Positions 33,989 to 43,172 are shown, counted from the first letter of the stretch. The stretch: DNA of 64,000 nt from Oxalobacteraceae bacterium (GCA_013284265.1 JABTBR010000029.1:1-64000); one strand, 5' to 3'. The notes: generated by a model not told the origin, from the letters alone. A program made the numbers and translations.

Positions 33989-34780
33989 ATGAACCCAGCA
34001 ATGTGGATCAGCAAGACCGGCGTACAGGTACAAGATGCCAAGCTGCAGGCCATCGCCAATAACCTGGCCAACGTCAACACGGTCGGCTTCAAGCGCGACC
34101 GCGTCATCGCCGAAGACCTGTTCTATTCGATCGAGCAGCAGCCCGGCACCCAGCGCGCCGACAACAACACCCTGGCCCCGTCCGGCGTCCAGCTGGGCAA
34201 TGGTACCCATGTGGTGGGCACCCAGAAGATTTTCAGCACCGGCAACCTGCAAACGACCGGTAACTCGCTCGACATCGCCATCACCGGCAATGGCTTCCTG
34301 CAGGTGCGCCGCCCCAACGGCGAATCGGCCTATACCCGCGCCGGCCAGCTGCAGGTCGACGCCAACGGCATCCTGGTCAATGCCCACGGCCTGCCCCTGA
34401 TTCCGCAGATCACCGTGCCGGCCAATGCCACCGCCGTCACCATCGGCGAAAACGGCACCGTCACCGCCACCATCGCCGGCAACACGGCCGGTTCGGAACT
34501 GGGCCAGCTGACCCTGACCAGCTTCATCAATCCGACCGGGCTGCAGGCGCTGGGCGAGAACCTGTTCCAGGAAACCGCCGCCAGCGGCACCCCGACCGAG
34601 GGCAAGCCGGGCGAAGCCCAGCTGGGCAAGCTGAAACAGGGCGCGCTGGAAGGCTCCAACGTCCAGGTGGTCGAAGAGATGGTCGACATGATCGCCGCCC
34701 AGCGCACCTATGAAATGAACACCAAGGTGCTGTCGGCGGCCGACAATATGCTGCAATACCTGGCGCAGGCGGCGCGCTGA
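33989..34780 (+). CDS. flgG: Flagellar distal rod protein FlgG (LfgG)
   Basis: The distal rod subunit, 263 residues. The start MNPAMWISKTGVQVQDAKLQ with AIANNLANVNTVGFKRDRV, then NSLDIAITGNGFLQVRRPNG and the end GSNVQVVEEMVDMIAAQRTY with EMNTKVLSAADNMLQ, give a firm match. The gene ends two bases before flgH. Confidence 0.96.
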   Translation: MNPAMWISKTGVQVQDAKLQAIANNLANVNTVGFKRDRVIAEDLFYSIEQQPGTQRADNNTLAPSGVQLGNGTHVVGTQKIFSTGNLQTTGNSLDIAITGNGFLQVRRPNGESAYTRAGQLQVDANGILVNAHGLPLIPQITVPANATAVTIGENGTVTATIAGNTAGSELGQLTLTSFINPTGLQALGENLFQETAASGTPTEGKPGEAQLGKLKQGALEGSNVQVVEEMVDMIAAQRTYEMNTKVLSAADNMLQYLAQAAR

Positions 34781-34782
34781 TC

Positions 34783-35469
34783 ATGCGTGCCGCCCTGCAC
34801 TCCGTCGTCGGCGCGCTGCTGCCTGGCCTGTTCCTGGCGCTGCTGGGCGGCTGCGCCGTGGTGGCGCCGCCGGCGGTCAAGCCCGGCCCCTTCGACGAAC
34901 CACCCGCGGTACAGCGCGGCGCCACCGTGCGCGGCACCTCGGGCGGCGTGTTCAACGCCGACGCCGGCCTGTCGCTGACCTCGGACAGCCGCGCCTTCCG
35001 GGTCGGCGATGTGGTCACCGTCAACCTGCAGGAAACCACCCAGGCCAGCAAGAAGGCCGGCACCAGTTTCTCCAAGGATTCCTCGGCCGGCGTGGCCGCG
35101 CCCAATCTGCTGGGCAAATCCTTCCCGAAAGCCGGCCTCGACCTGAGCGCCCAGCGCTCGTTTACCGGCGACTCCACCAGCACCCAGCAGAATGCCCTGT
35201 CCGGTTCGATCACCGTGATCGTCCAGGAAGTGCTGCCCAATGGCTTGCTGCGCGTGGCCGGCGAGAAAAGCCTGACCCTGAACCAGGGCGAGGAATTCGT
35301 GCGCCTGCGCGGCTATCTGCGCGCCGCCGATATCGACGCCGACAACCAGGTCTCATCGCTGCGCATCGCCAACGCCCGCATCGCCTATTCGGCCCAGGGG
35401 ACCTTGGCCGACGCCAACACGCCCGGCTGGCTGACCCGTTTCTTCACCGGCCCCTGGATGCCGTTCTGA
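34783..35469 (+). CDS. flgH: Flagellar L-ring protein FlgH (LfgH)
   Basis: An outer-membrane lipoprotein that forms the L ring. It has 228 residues. The lipobox LGGC with Cys24 follows a hydrophobic signal. The conserved stretches FRVGDVVTVNLQETTQASKK, GSITVIVQEVLPNGLLRVAG and LNQGEEFVRLRGYLRAADI are typical. It sits two bases after flgG and nine before flgI. Confidence 0.95.
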   Translation: MRAALHSVVGALLPGLFLALLGGCAVVAPPAVKPGPFDEPPAVQRGATVRGTSGGVFNADAGLSLTSDSRAFRVGDVVTVNLQETTQASKKAGTSFSKDSSAGVAAPNLLGKSFPKAGLDLSAQRSFTGDSTSTQQNALSGSITVIVQEVLPNGLLRVAGEKSLTLNQGEEFVRLRGYLRAADIDADNQVSSLRIANARIAYSAQGTLADANTPGWLTRFFTGPWMPF

Positions 35470-35478
35470 CAAGGTGAC

Positions 35479-36699
35479 ATGATGTCTCTCCGCTTGCTGC
35501 ATCACCTTCTGCCCCGCGCCTTGCCGCACCGCCTGGGCGCGCCGCGCGCCGCCGCACGCTTCGCCACCTCCTGCGGCCTCGCCGTCGTGGCCGCACTGTT
35601 CGCTGGCGCGGCCCATGCCGCCCCGGCCCCGGTGCGCGCCGAGGTGCTGGCGCCCCAGTCGACCCAGGTGCTGCGCAACCTGGTCGCCATCGAGGGCGTG
35701 CGCGACAATCCGCTGGTCGGCTACGGCCTGGTGGTCGGCCTGAACGGCAGCGGCGACTCGACCCAGGTCAAGTTCGCCAGCCAGTCGGTGATCAATATGC
35801 TCAAGCAGTTCGGCGTCAAGGTGCCCGACGGCACCGACGCGAAAAGCAAGAACGTCGCCACCGTGATGGTCAGCGCGGTGTTCCCGCCCGGCTACCGGCG
35901 CGGCCAGAATATCGACGTCACCGTGTCCTCGCTGGGCGACGCCAAGAGCCTGCGCGGCGGCGCCCTGCTGCTCACCCCCTTGCGCGCGGCCGACAATGAA
36001 GTCTATGCCCTGGCCCAGGGCAATGTCGTCGTCGGCGGCCTGAGCGCGGCCGGCAAGAGCGGCTCCTCGGTCACCGTCAATACCCCGACCTCGGGCCGGA
36101 TTCCCAGCGGCGCGGCGATCGAACGGGAAATCGGCAGCGACTTCTCGACCAAGCCCTCGGTGCGCCTGTCGCTGCGCCATCCGCACTTCCAGACCGCCAC
36201 CAATATCGTCGAGGCGATCAACAAGAAATTCGGCGACATCGCCACCACCGCCGACGCCACCAGCATCGACGTCATCGCGCCCGACAATCCGACCCAGCGC
36301 GTGGCCTTCATGGCCAAGCTGGAAGTGCTGAAGATTGCCGTCGGCGACGATTCGCCCAAGGTGGTGTTCAATTCGCGCACCGGCACCGTGGTCATCGCCG
36401 ACGGCCTGCGCGTGCGCGCCGCCGCCGTCACCCACGGCTCGCTCAAGGTGGTGATCTCGGAAAGCTCCAAGGTCAGCCAGCCCGGCGCCTTCAGCCAGGG
36501 CCAGACCACCACCACGCCGCAATCGGCCGTGTCGGTCGACCAGGGCTCGGGCCAGATGTTCAAATGGCCGGCCGGCGCCAAGCTGCAAGCCATCATCGAC
36601 GTCATCAACAGCCTGGGCGCCTCGCCCGACGATATCATGGCGATCCTGCAGGCGCTCGACCAGGCCGGCGCGATCGAAGGCGAACTGGTGGTCATTTAA
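35479..36699 (+). CDS. flgI: Flagellar P-ring protein FlgI (LfgI)
   Basis: Forms the P ring in the peptidoglycan layer. It has 406 residues, longer than the 365 or so of E. coli, because the predicted signal is long: about 47 residues, with an Arg/His-rich stretch before the hydrophobic core and cleavage after AHA. The mature protein shows RNLVAIEGVRDNPLVGYGLV, GSGDSTQVKFASQSVINML and the C-terminal GQMFKWPAGAKLQAIIDVIN. Two ATG codons are adjacent at 35479 and 35482. FlgA at 29507 is its chaperone. Confidence 0.95.
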   Translation: MMSLRLLHHLLPRALPHRLGAPRAAARFATSCGLAVVAALFAGAAHAAPAPVRAEVLAPQSTQVLRNLVAIEGVRDNPLVGYGLVVGLNGSGDSTQVKFASQSVINMLKQFGVKVPDGTDAKSKNVATVMVSAVFPPGYRRGQNIDVTVSSLGDAKSLRGGALLLTPLRAADNEVYALAQGNVVVGGLSAAGKSGSSVTVNTPTSGRIPSGAAIEREIGSDFSTKPSVRLSLRHPHFQTATNIVEAINKKFGDIATTADATSIDVIAPDNPTQRVAFMAKLEVLKIAVGDDSPKVVFNSRTGTVVIADGLRVRAAAVTHGSLKVVISESSKVSQPGAFSQGQTTTTPQSAVSVDQGSGQMFKWPAGAKLQAIIDVINSLGASPDDIMAILQALDQAGAIEGELVVI

Positions 36700-36715
36700 G
36701 AATGCGAGCATAAGC

Positions 36716-37141
36716 ATGCCCCTGCAAACCCAATTGCCGCCCAGCCTGACACAGCGCCTGAATGGCGCCGCCGAGCAGGCGCCGCCGGTGGCGCCCGCCG
36801 CGGACGGCCCCGACACCGCCGATCCGCGCTACCGCGCCAAGGCCACCGAGGCCGCCGTCAAGTTCGAGAGCTTCTTCATCGGCCAGATGCTGCACCAGAT
36901 GCGCGCCGCCACCCGCGCCATGGCGGCCGAGGGCAGCGTGTTCAAGGATACGGTCAACGACGATATGCTCGACATGGCCGACAACCTGGTGGCCGACAAG
37001 ATGGCCGGCCAGCGCGCCTTCGGCATCGCCGACGCGATCCTGCGCCAGTTGCTGCCCGTACAGGCCGCAGTGTCGCCGGCCGGGCAAGTCAATTCCGAAA
37101 TTCCCGTGGAGAAAGTTTCTCCACCGCTTAATCGCAGCTAG
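36716..37141 (+). CDS. flgJ: Rod cap protein FlgJ, N-terminal domain only
   Basis: A scaffold for rod assembly, 141 residues. KATEAAVKFESFFIGQMLHQ with MRAATRAMAAEG and the helix DMLDMADNLVADKMAGQRAF form the Rod-binding domain. The protein stops where other FlgJ proteins continue into the muramidase; that activity is on the separate gene at 28746. It has no catalytic glutamate of its own. It lies between flgI and flgK in the normal order. Confidence 0.92.
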   Translation: MPLQTQLPPSLTQRLNGAAEQAPPVAPAADGPDTADPRYRAKATEAAVKFESFFIGQMLHQMRAATRAMAAEGSVFKDTVNDDMLDMADNLVADKMAGQRAFGIADAILRQLLPVQAAVSPAGQVNSEIPVEKVSPPLNRS

Positions 37142-37228
37142 ACCGTGGTCGCCCTTTACTATTAACGGACCAGTGGATGCCCACACGCGACTGGTCCCCC
37201 GGCCTCAACCAGGAAAGACCATTGCTAT

Positions 37229-38599
37229 ATGAGCATCTCGAATAATGCACTGACTGGCGCCCTGGCCGCCCAGGGGGCACTCGATGCCACCAGCCAGAAC
37301 ATCGCCAACATCCAGACCCGGGGCTATACCCGCCAGGGTGCGCTGCTGTCGGCGTTGGCCCCCGGCATCGGCACCAAGTCGGCCGGCAATGGCGTGCAGA
37401 TCAGTTCCCTGCTGCGTTTCAGCGATTCCTATAAGAGTCAGCAGATGTGGCGCGCCGCGTCGGAACTGGGCTCGCGCAGCCAGACCCAGCCTTATTTGAC
37501 CCAGCTCGAACGCGTCATGGGCGACGAGAAGTCCAGCCTCAGCAATGGTATCGACACCCTGTTCAAGGCCTTCAACGCGGCCGGCGTCGACCCGACTTCG
37601 ACCCCGCTGCGCCAGCAGGTGGTGACGGCGGCCGATTCGATGTCCCAGCATTTCAACTCCATCTACAACGTCACCAGCAGCCAGCTGCTGTCGGTGTCCC
37701 AGCAGCGCAATGCCATCTTGCCCCAGGCTAATCAGCTGGTGCAGAACATCGCCGCGCTGAACCAGAAGATCGCCGGCGCCGGCGCGCTCGGCACCAATAC
37801 CTCGGCCCTGGTCGACGAACGCGACCGCCAGATCGACAGCCTGTCCTCGCTGGTCGCGCTGGAAGTCAATGAACAGCCCGATGGCACCCGCAGCGTCTCG
37901 CTCAAGAGCGGCCAGCCGCTGGTCGTGGGCGACCTGTACAGCAGCATGGCCATGAACACCACCAGCGGCACGCCGGTGCTGGAACTGAGCTTCGCCGGCT
38001 CCACCTTCCAGCTCGACGACACCAAGGTCGGCGGCCAGCTCGGCGGCCTGGGCCAGTTCGAACAGAACACCCTGCGCCCGCTGCAGCAATCGATCGCCGA
38101 CATCGCCAGGCAGATGACGACCATGATCAACTCCCAGCTGGCGGTCGGCTTCGACAGCACCGGCGCGCCCGGCACCGACTTGCTGATCTACAACCCGGCC
38201 AGCGCCAACGGCTTGCTGGAGGTGACGCCCGGCTTCACCGCCGCCAATCTGGCGTTTTCCTCCGACGGCACCCCGGGCAATAGCTCGAATCTGCAACTGT
38301 TGATCGGCATCAAGAGCCAGGCCATCACGCTGGGCTCGATCGGCAATGTGCTGCTGGGCGACGCCGATACCCAGCTGGTGGGCAAGCTGGGCATCGACAG
38401 CCAGCAGAACCAGTCGCTGCTCAAAACGGCCACCACCATCCGCCAGCAGTCCGAGGATGACTGGAAATCGACCAGCGCCGTCAACTCCGACGAGGAAGCG
38501 ATCAACCTGATCGAGTTCCAGAATATGTACCAGGCCAATATGAAGGTCATCACCGTGGCCAACAATCTGTTCGATGCCACTTTGCGCATGTTCGGTTAA
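37229..38599 (+). CDS. flgK: Hook-filament junction protein FlgK (LfgK)
   Basis: The first junction protein, 456 residues. ALTGALAAQGALDATSQNIA with NIQTRGYTRQGALLS at the start and NSDEEAINLIEFQNMYQANM with KVITVANNLFDATLRMFG at the end are typical. The middle is shorter than in long polar FlgK. GTG- or ATG-type upstream signals are weak. It is 11 bases before flgL and relies on FlgN for export. Confidence 0.95.
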   Translation: MSISNNALTGALAAQGALDATSQNIANIQTRGYTRQGALLSALAPGIGTKSAGNGVQISSLLRFSDSYKSQQMWRAASELGSRSQTQPYLTQLERVMGDEKSSLSNGIDTLFKAFNAAGVDPTSTPLRQQVVTAADSMSQHFNSIYNVTSSQLLSVSQQRNAILPQANQLVQNIAALNQKIAGAGALGTNTSALVDERDRQIDSLSSLVALEVNEQPDGTRSVSLKSGQPLVVGDLYSSMAMNTTSGTPVLELSFAGSTFQLDDTKVGGQLGGLGQFEQNTLRPLQQSIADIARQMTTMINSQLAVGFDSTGAPGTDLLIYNPASANGLLEVTPGFTAANLAFSSDGTPGNSSNLQLLIGIKSQAITLGSIGNVLLGDADTQLVGKLGIDSQQNQSLLKTATTIRQQSEDDWKSTSAVNSDEEAINLIEFQNMYQANMKVITVANNLFDATLRMFG

Positions 38600-38610
38600 G
38601 GAGAAAACGC

Positions 38611-39522
38611 ATGCGTATCGCCACCAGTCAGTTCCAGGCCACCATGAATCGCGGCCTGCAATACAACCAGACCTATATCGCCCAGCTGACCGAGCAAATG
38701 GCCTCGGGCAACCGGATCCAGGTGCCTTCGGACGACCCGATCACCAATGTGCGCATGTCGCGCCTGAACCGCGAGGAATCCATCGTCGGCCAGTACCGCG
38801 ACAATATCGCCGCCGTCAAGATCCGCCTGCAAAAGAATGAAACCTATCTGACTTCCATGGTCGGCGACATCAGCGCCAGCCGCGACCTGCTGGTCTGGGC
38901 CGCCGACGGCAGTAACACCAGCAAGGATCTGGCCTCGATGGTGCAATCGATGGTCTCCATCCGCGACAGCCTCTACTACAGCGGCAATGTGCGCGACCAG
39001 GAAGGCCGCTATGTCTTCTCCGGCACGCTGACCAATACCCCGGCGCTGGACTACGACCCGGCCGCCGCGGTCGGCTCGCGCTATACCTATGTCGGCAACA
39101 ATGGCCAGCAGCAGGTGGTGGTCGGCAACGGCATCACCCAGACCGCCAACGTCGATGTGCAGGGCCTCGATGTGCTGCTCAACCAGATGGATACCTCGAT
39201 CTTCGAGCTGCAGCAGCCCGGCGTGACGCCGCAGACGCCATCCCTGCAGGCCGCCATCAAGGCCAACCTGGATGGCGCCGATGCCGGCATCGACTTGATT
39301 TCGGGTAAAATTGCCTCGTTTGGCGGCTCGCAGAATGTCTTGAGCACCCTCGACGGCAACCACGGCAACGTCAGCCTGTCGAACCAGATCGCCCTGAGAG
39401 ACCTCGGCCAGCTCGACTACGGCATCGCCGCCAGCGAATTGAATGGCTATAACCTGGCCTTGCAATCGACCTACAAGGCCTACAGCAAGATCAGCAACCT
39501 GTCCCTGTTTAACGTTCTGTAA
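38611..39522 (+). CDS. flgL: Hook-filament junction protein FlgL (LfgL)
   Basis: The second junction protein, 303 residues, flagellin-like at both ends: MRIATSQFQATMNRGLQYNQ with LTEQMASGNRIQVPSDDPI at the start and LQSTYKAYSKISNLSLFNVL at the end. The middle includes EGRYVFSGTLTNTPALDYDP. AAGGAG lies upstream of the start. It ends the normal flg order; the next gene is six bases away. Confidence 0.95.
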   Translation: MRIATSQFQATMNRGLQYNQTYIAQLTEQMASGNRIQVPSDDPITNVRMSRLNREESIVGQYRDNIAAVKIRLQKNETYLTSMVGDISASRDLLVWAADGSNTSKDLASMVQSMVSIRDSLYYSGNVRDQEGRYVFSGTLTNTPALDYDPAAAVGSRYTYVGNNGQQQVVVGNGITQTANVDVQGLDVLLNQMDTSIFELQQPGVTPQTPSLQAAIKANLDGADAGIDLISGKIASFGGSQNVLSTLDGNHGNVSLSNQIALRDLGQLDYGIAASELNGYNLALQSTYKAYSKISNLSLFNVL

Positions 39523-39528
39523 CCCATT

Positions 39529-40572
39529 ATGCAAATCGTCCAAGCCCCCAATACCAACAGCATTGTTCCTGGCAATGCCGGCAATGCCGTTGCGGCAGAC
39601 GGGACTTCGCTCGGCACCTCTGGCGAAAACGCCGCCACGGCGACGCCCGTCACCCCGACGCCCAAGCCGGCGGCGCCGCTGCAGCGCGGCTTGAACAATT
39701 ACAACCAGCCGCTGCAAGCCGATATTTCCGGCGCCCAGCAGGCGCTCGACTTCCTCGAACAGAGCGCCGCCCAGTTGCGCGCGCTCAAGGCCGACCTCAG
39801 CGCCAAGCTGGCCGCGTCCAGCCAGAGCAGCGACGGCGCCATCGAAGCGCGCGTGCGCCAGTTCAGCAGCACCTGGCGCAGCCGTTCCCAGGCTTCCGGC
39901 GGCACCCTCAACGCCACCCTCAATTACACCAAGGCGGCCACCCAGCGCTTTAGCGTGCGCGGCATGACCCTGGGCAATTTGCGCCACGGCGGGCGCGAAG
40001 TGCTGGCCATCGCCGTCGGCGGCTCCACCCAGGGCCTGCGTTCGGTGGTGCTCGAAGCCGGCTTGACGGACGAGGAAATCGTCCAGCGTTTCGACCAGGC
40101 GCTGGCGCCGGCCGACATCCGCGTCGGCGTCAATGAGGATGGCGAGCTGGTGTTCGAGACGCCGGAATCGAACTGGAGCAATGTACGCGACACCATCGCC
40201 GTCCAGGGTGGCGGCATGCGTTTCCCCACTGGCCAGATGAACCGCATCAAGGCCGACGCGGAAGCGCCGATGATAGCACCGGATCAGTGGAACACCGCCG
40301 ACGCCGAAGCGCTGCGCCAGACCCTGGCCCAGGTGGTGCAGGCATTGGCCCAGATCGAAGCGGCCATCGCCCAGGTCAGCGTGGCGCTCAGCCAGGCCAG
40401 CAGCCAGGTGCAGGATGCGGCCCCGGTCGACAATGCCGTCGGCATGGACCAGGCCGCGCAGAATTTCGTGACCACCACCAACCAGCCCGGCTACCAGTCG
40501 CTGCTGTCGCTGACGTCCGCGCTGGTGGGCATCAGCCGCGAACGGGTGATTTCGCTGCTGGGCCTGCGCTAA
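39529..40572 (+). CDS. Putative lateral hook-associated protein (LafW-like)
   Basis: A 347-residue protein that starts six bases after flgL, so it is cotranscribed. In Flag-2 systems the gene after lfgL is lafW, annotated as hook-associated, and this one has the right size and place. The N-terminal 50 residues are low complexity (Pro, Thr, Ala). About residues 60-85 and 260-305 are helices with heptad spacing, and the end (VTTTNQPGYQSLLSLTSALV) has the look of an axial protein C-terminus. The middle, about 145-245, is a compact domain with VLAIAVGGSTQGLRSVVLEA. It lacks a Sec signal. Identity is by context; sequence similarity to known LafW needs testing. Confidence 0.55.
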   Translation: MQIVQAPNTNSIVPGNAGNAVAADGTSLGTSGENAATATPVTPTPKPAAPLQRGLNNYNQPLQADISGAQQALDFLEQSAAQLRALKADLSAKLAASSQSSDGAIEARVRQFSSTWRSRSQASGGTLNATLNYTKAATQRFSVRGMTLGNLRHGGREVLAIAVGGSTQGLRSVVLEAGLTDEEIVQRFDQALAPADIRVGVNEDGELVFETPESNWSNVRDTIAVQGGGMRFPTGQMNRIKADAEAPMIAPDQWNTADAEALRQTLAQVVQALAQIEAAIAQVSVALSQASSQVQDAAPVDNAVGMDQAAQNFVTTTNQPGYQSLLSLTSALVGISRERVISLLGLR

Positions 40573-40587
40573 GGTCCAGCAAAACTC

Positions 40588-40724
40588 AAAACCCACAGCG
40601 TAAGCTGGGATCGATTGCTGGCGTCGCAGGCCGCCGGCCCCATTTAAAACCCACGGCAAAGAGCCGGGGGCGACGGGGGCGCCGAGCCCCGCCGGGTCAG
40701 ACCCCAGGGGTAAGCCGTGGGTTC
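40588..40724. repeat. Palindromic element copy 4 plus a partial end
   Basis: The complete copy is 40646-40724 (AAAACCCACGGC to AAGCCGTGGGTT). A half element, AAAACCCACAGCGTAAGCTG, precedes it at 40588-40607 without its other end. Both lie between the convergent LafW-like and PAS-GGDEF-EAL genes. The half copy suggests a deleted or truncated element. Confidence 0.8.
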
Positions 40725-40770
40725 TCAACGCGCCGGCAGCCCGCTACCCTGGCAAGACAGCCCCGCCACA

Positions 40771-42972
40771 TCAGCGCAGCGTATCCAGCCGCGGCAAGCC
40801 CTGCAACGCCAGCGCCGCAAACTGCTGGGCCGGAATCGCCGCCGAAAACACAAATCCCTGCGCATAATCGCAGCCCGCCGCCTGCAGCAAGGCGCACTGG
40901 GCCGCCGTCTCCACCCCTTCGGCCACCACCTTCAAGCCCAGCTTGTGGGCCATCACGATGATTGCCTCGGCCAGCGCCAGGTCGCCCGAATCGGTCGCCA
41001 GTTCCTGCACAAAGCCACGGTCGAGCTTGAGAAAATCGATGTCGAAATGCTTCAGGTGCGCCAGCGAGGAATAGCCGGTGCCAAAATTATCCAGCGCCAC
41101 CTGCAGCCCCATCGCGCGCAGCGCCTGCAACTGCTCCACGACCTTGCTGGCCTGGTCGAGCAGGATATTCTCGGTGATCTCCACCACGATGCTGCGCGGC
41201 GGCAAGGCCAGCTGCTCCACATAGGCGGCCCAGGCATGGCATTGCGCGGTGTCGCAGCGGAACTGCACCGGCGACTGGTTCACGCTGATCTGGAAGCCCT
41301 CGCCATACAAGGCTTGCCACAGCTTGGCCTGGCGCGCCGCCTGGCGGAACACCCAGTCGCCGATTTCCACGATCAGCCCGCTCGACTCGGCGAAGGGGAT
41401 GAATTCCACCGGCATCAGCAGGCCGCGTTCCGGATGCTGCCAGCGCAGCAGCGCCTCGGCCCGCTCGATCTTTCCGTTCTGCAGGTTGACGATGGGCTGG
41501 TAATGCAGCACGAACTGCTGCGCCGCCAGCGCCTCGCGCAGATCCAGCTGCACCTGCATGCGCGCCTGCGCAGCCAGTTGCAGATCCGGCGTGAAATAGC
41601 TGTAGCGGTTGCGGCCGCCATTCTTGGCCACATACATGGCCTGGTCGGCATGGCGCAGCAGCTCTTCCGGTTCCTTGGCGTCGGACGGGAACAGGGCGAT
41701 GCCGATGCTGGCCGACACCGCGCCCTCGCTGCCGTTGAGCAAAAAAGGCCGGTTCAGGCTGGACAACACATTCTGGGCGATGCGCTCGACGCTGGCCACG
41801 TGGTCCAGTCCGGCCAGGATGATGACGAACTCGTCGCCGCCCAGCCGCGCCAGCGTGTCCGAGGCGCGCACGCAGGCGCTGGTGCGGCGCGCCGCCTCCA
41901 CCAGCAGCAGGTCGCCCAGCTCGTGGCCGAGCGTGTCGTTGACCTGTTTGAAGCCGTCCAGATCGATGAACATCAGCGCCAGGAACAAGCCTTCGCGCTG
42001 GGCCTTTTTCATTTCCTGGCGCAGCCGGTCCTGGAACATATGGCGGTTCGGCAAGGCCGTCAGCGTGTCGAAATTGGCCTGATGCCAGATCAGCTCGGAC
42101 GATTCGCGGTAGGCCGTGATGTCGGACACCAGCGCCAGCGCGCCCAGATAGGCGCCGTCGGCATCGAAGATGGGATTGGTGGCCAGCGTGGCCCACAGTT
42201 CGCTGCCGTCGCGCCGCAGGAACTTGAATTCGTGGCGCTCGGCCATGCCCTGCTGGCGCCGCGCGATATTGCGCTCCAGGATGGCGCGGCCTTCCTCGTC
42301 CATGAAGGACACCAGCGGCTGGTCGAGCATGGCTTCGATCTCGTAGCCCAGCATCTGCGCCATCTTGGGATTGACAAAGCTGGTCAGCGCGTTGGCGTCG
42401 ATTTCCCAGATGCCTTCCTCGGCGCAATGGACGATGCGGCGGAAGCGTTCCTCGCTGCGCTCGAGGGCGGCCATTTTGCCTTCGGCCATTTCCAGCACCA
42501 CCCGGAAGGCCTGGCCGCCGCCGTCGGCGCTGGCGCGCAGCGTCACCGGGAATCCCTGTTCATGCGGATGGCGCTGCATCTGCAGATCGCACTGCTCGGG
42601 CTGGCGGCTGTTCAGGGTGTGCCGCACGAAGCGGTCGAAGTCGTCGAAGAAACGGGGACTGATGTAGTCGCGAAAGGCCACCCGCTCGGGATTGCCGCGG
42701 GTGATGCCGAGCAGGTCGGCACCCACCAGGTTCATCTGCAGGATCGTGGTGTCGAAGCCGAGCACGAAGTAGCCGACCGGTGCCAGCAGATAGATATCGT
42801 TGAAGTAAGCCTGTTCCTGCTCGGCACGCAGCCGTTCCGGAGTCAAGGCGGCGTCCGTGTTGCGCACCGGCAAGGCAGCGCCGCCGATGGCTGACAGCAT
42901 GGTCTGGTAAGCGCCCGCGTCGGCCAGTCCGGCAATCACACCGGACGTCCGTCCCCGTCTGCGTGTTTCCAT
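40771..42972 (-). CDS. PAS-PAS-GGDEF-EAL cyclic-di-GMP protein
   Basis: A cytosolic, dual-domain signalling protein of 733 residues. Two PAS-like domains lie at about 55-160 and 170-300; the second ends ALVSDITAYRESSE. The GGDEF domain (about 305-465) has an intact GGDEF near 377-381 (LARLGGDEFVII), so diguanylate cyclase activity is possible. The EAL domain (about 485-725) has EALLRW near 505, but the usual DDFGTGYSS reads DNFGTGYSS. It is the gene nearest to the flagellar locus on the right, convergent with it, and could tune motility through cyclic-di-GMP (inference). No signal peptide or membrane helix is visible. Confidence 0.93.
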   Translation of the reverse strand: METRRRGRTSGVIAGLADAGAYQTMLSAIGGAALPVRNTDAALTPERLRAEQEQAYFNDIYLLAPVGYFVLGFDTTILQMNLVGADLLGITRGNPERVAFRDYISPRFFDDFDRFVRHTLNSRQPEQCDLQMQRHPHEQGFPVTLRASADGGGQAFRVVLEMAEGKMAALERSEERFRRIVHCAEEGIWEIDANALTSFVNPKMAQMLGYEIEAMLDQPLVSFMDEEGRAILERNIARRQQGMAERHEFKFLRRDGSELWATLATNPIFDADGAYLGALALVSDITAYRESSELIWHQANFDTLTALPNRHMFQDRLRQEMKKAQREGLFLALMFIDLDGFKQVNDTLGHELGDLLLVEAARRTSACVRASDTLARLGGDEFVIILAGLDHVASVERIAQNVLSSLNRPFLLNGSEGAVSASIGIALFPSDAKEPEELLRHADQAMYVAKNGGRNRYSYFTPDLQLAAQARMQVQLDLREALAAQQFVLHYQPIVNLQNGKIERAEALLRWQHPERGLLMPVEFIPFAESSGLIVEIGDWVFRQAARQAKLWQALYGEGFQISVNQSPVQFRCDTAQCHAWAAYVEQLALPPRSIVVEITENILLDQASKVVEQLQALRAMGLQVALDNFGTGYSSLAHLKHFDIDFLKLDRGFVQELATDSGDLALAEAIIVMAHKLGLKVVAEGVETAAQCALLQAAGCDYAQGFVFSAAIPAQQFAALALQGLPRLDTLR

Positions 42973-43172
42973 ATCACCCCTCTGTCCCTGGGCGCGCCAA
43001 GGGCGTTGCGAGACATTTCGCGGCCCGGCACAGAGGCGGCGGCCTCATTCAAACAGGCAATTCAAGACTAGCACCGAAGCCTGGCGCTGTCGAGCAATCC
43101 GGGGGAGTTCGCGGGGCGTAGCGGCGCCAGTGTCTGCAATTCAGGACACTCGCCACCAGCCTGGGCATGGCA

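Noticed and set aside
30880..34107. A 1075-residue open frame on the minus strand across flgC to flgG
   Set aside because: It lies opposite five well-supported rod and hook genes and its translation is rich in His, Gly, Gln, Ala and Val, typical for the antisense of high-GC genes.
40717..42894. A 725-residue plus-strand frame opposite the PAS-GGDEF-EAL gene
   Set aside because: It is antisense to a gene with clear GGDEF and EAL motifs and starts inside a palindromic repeat.
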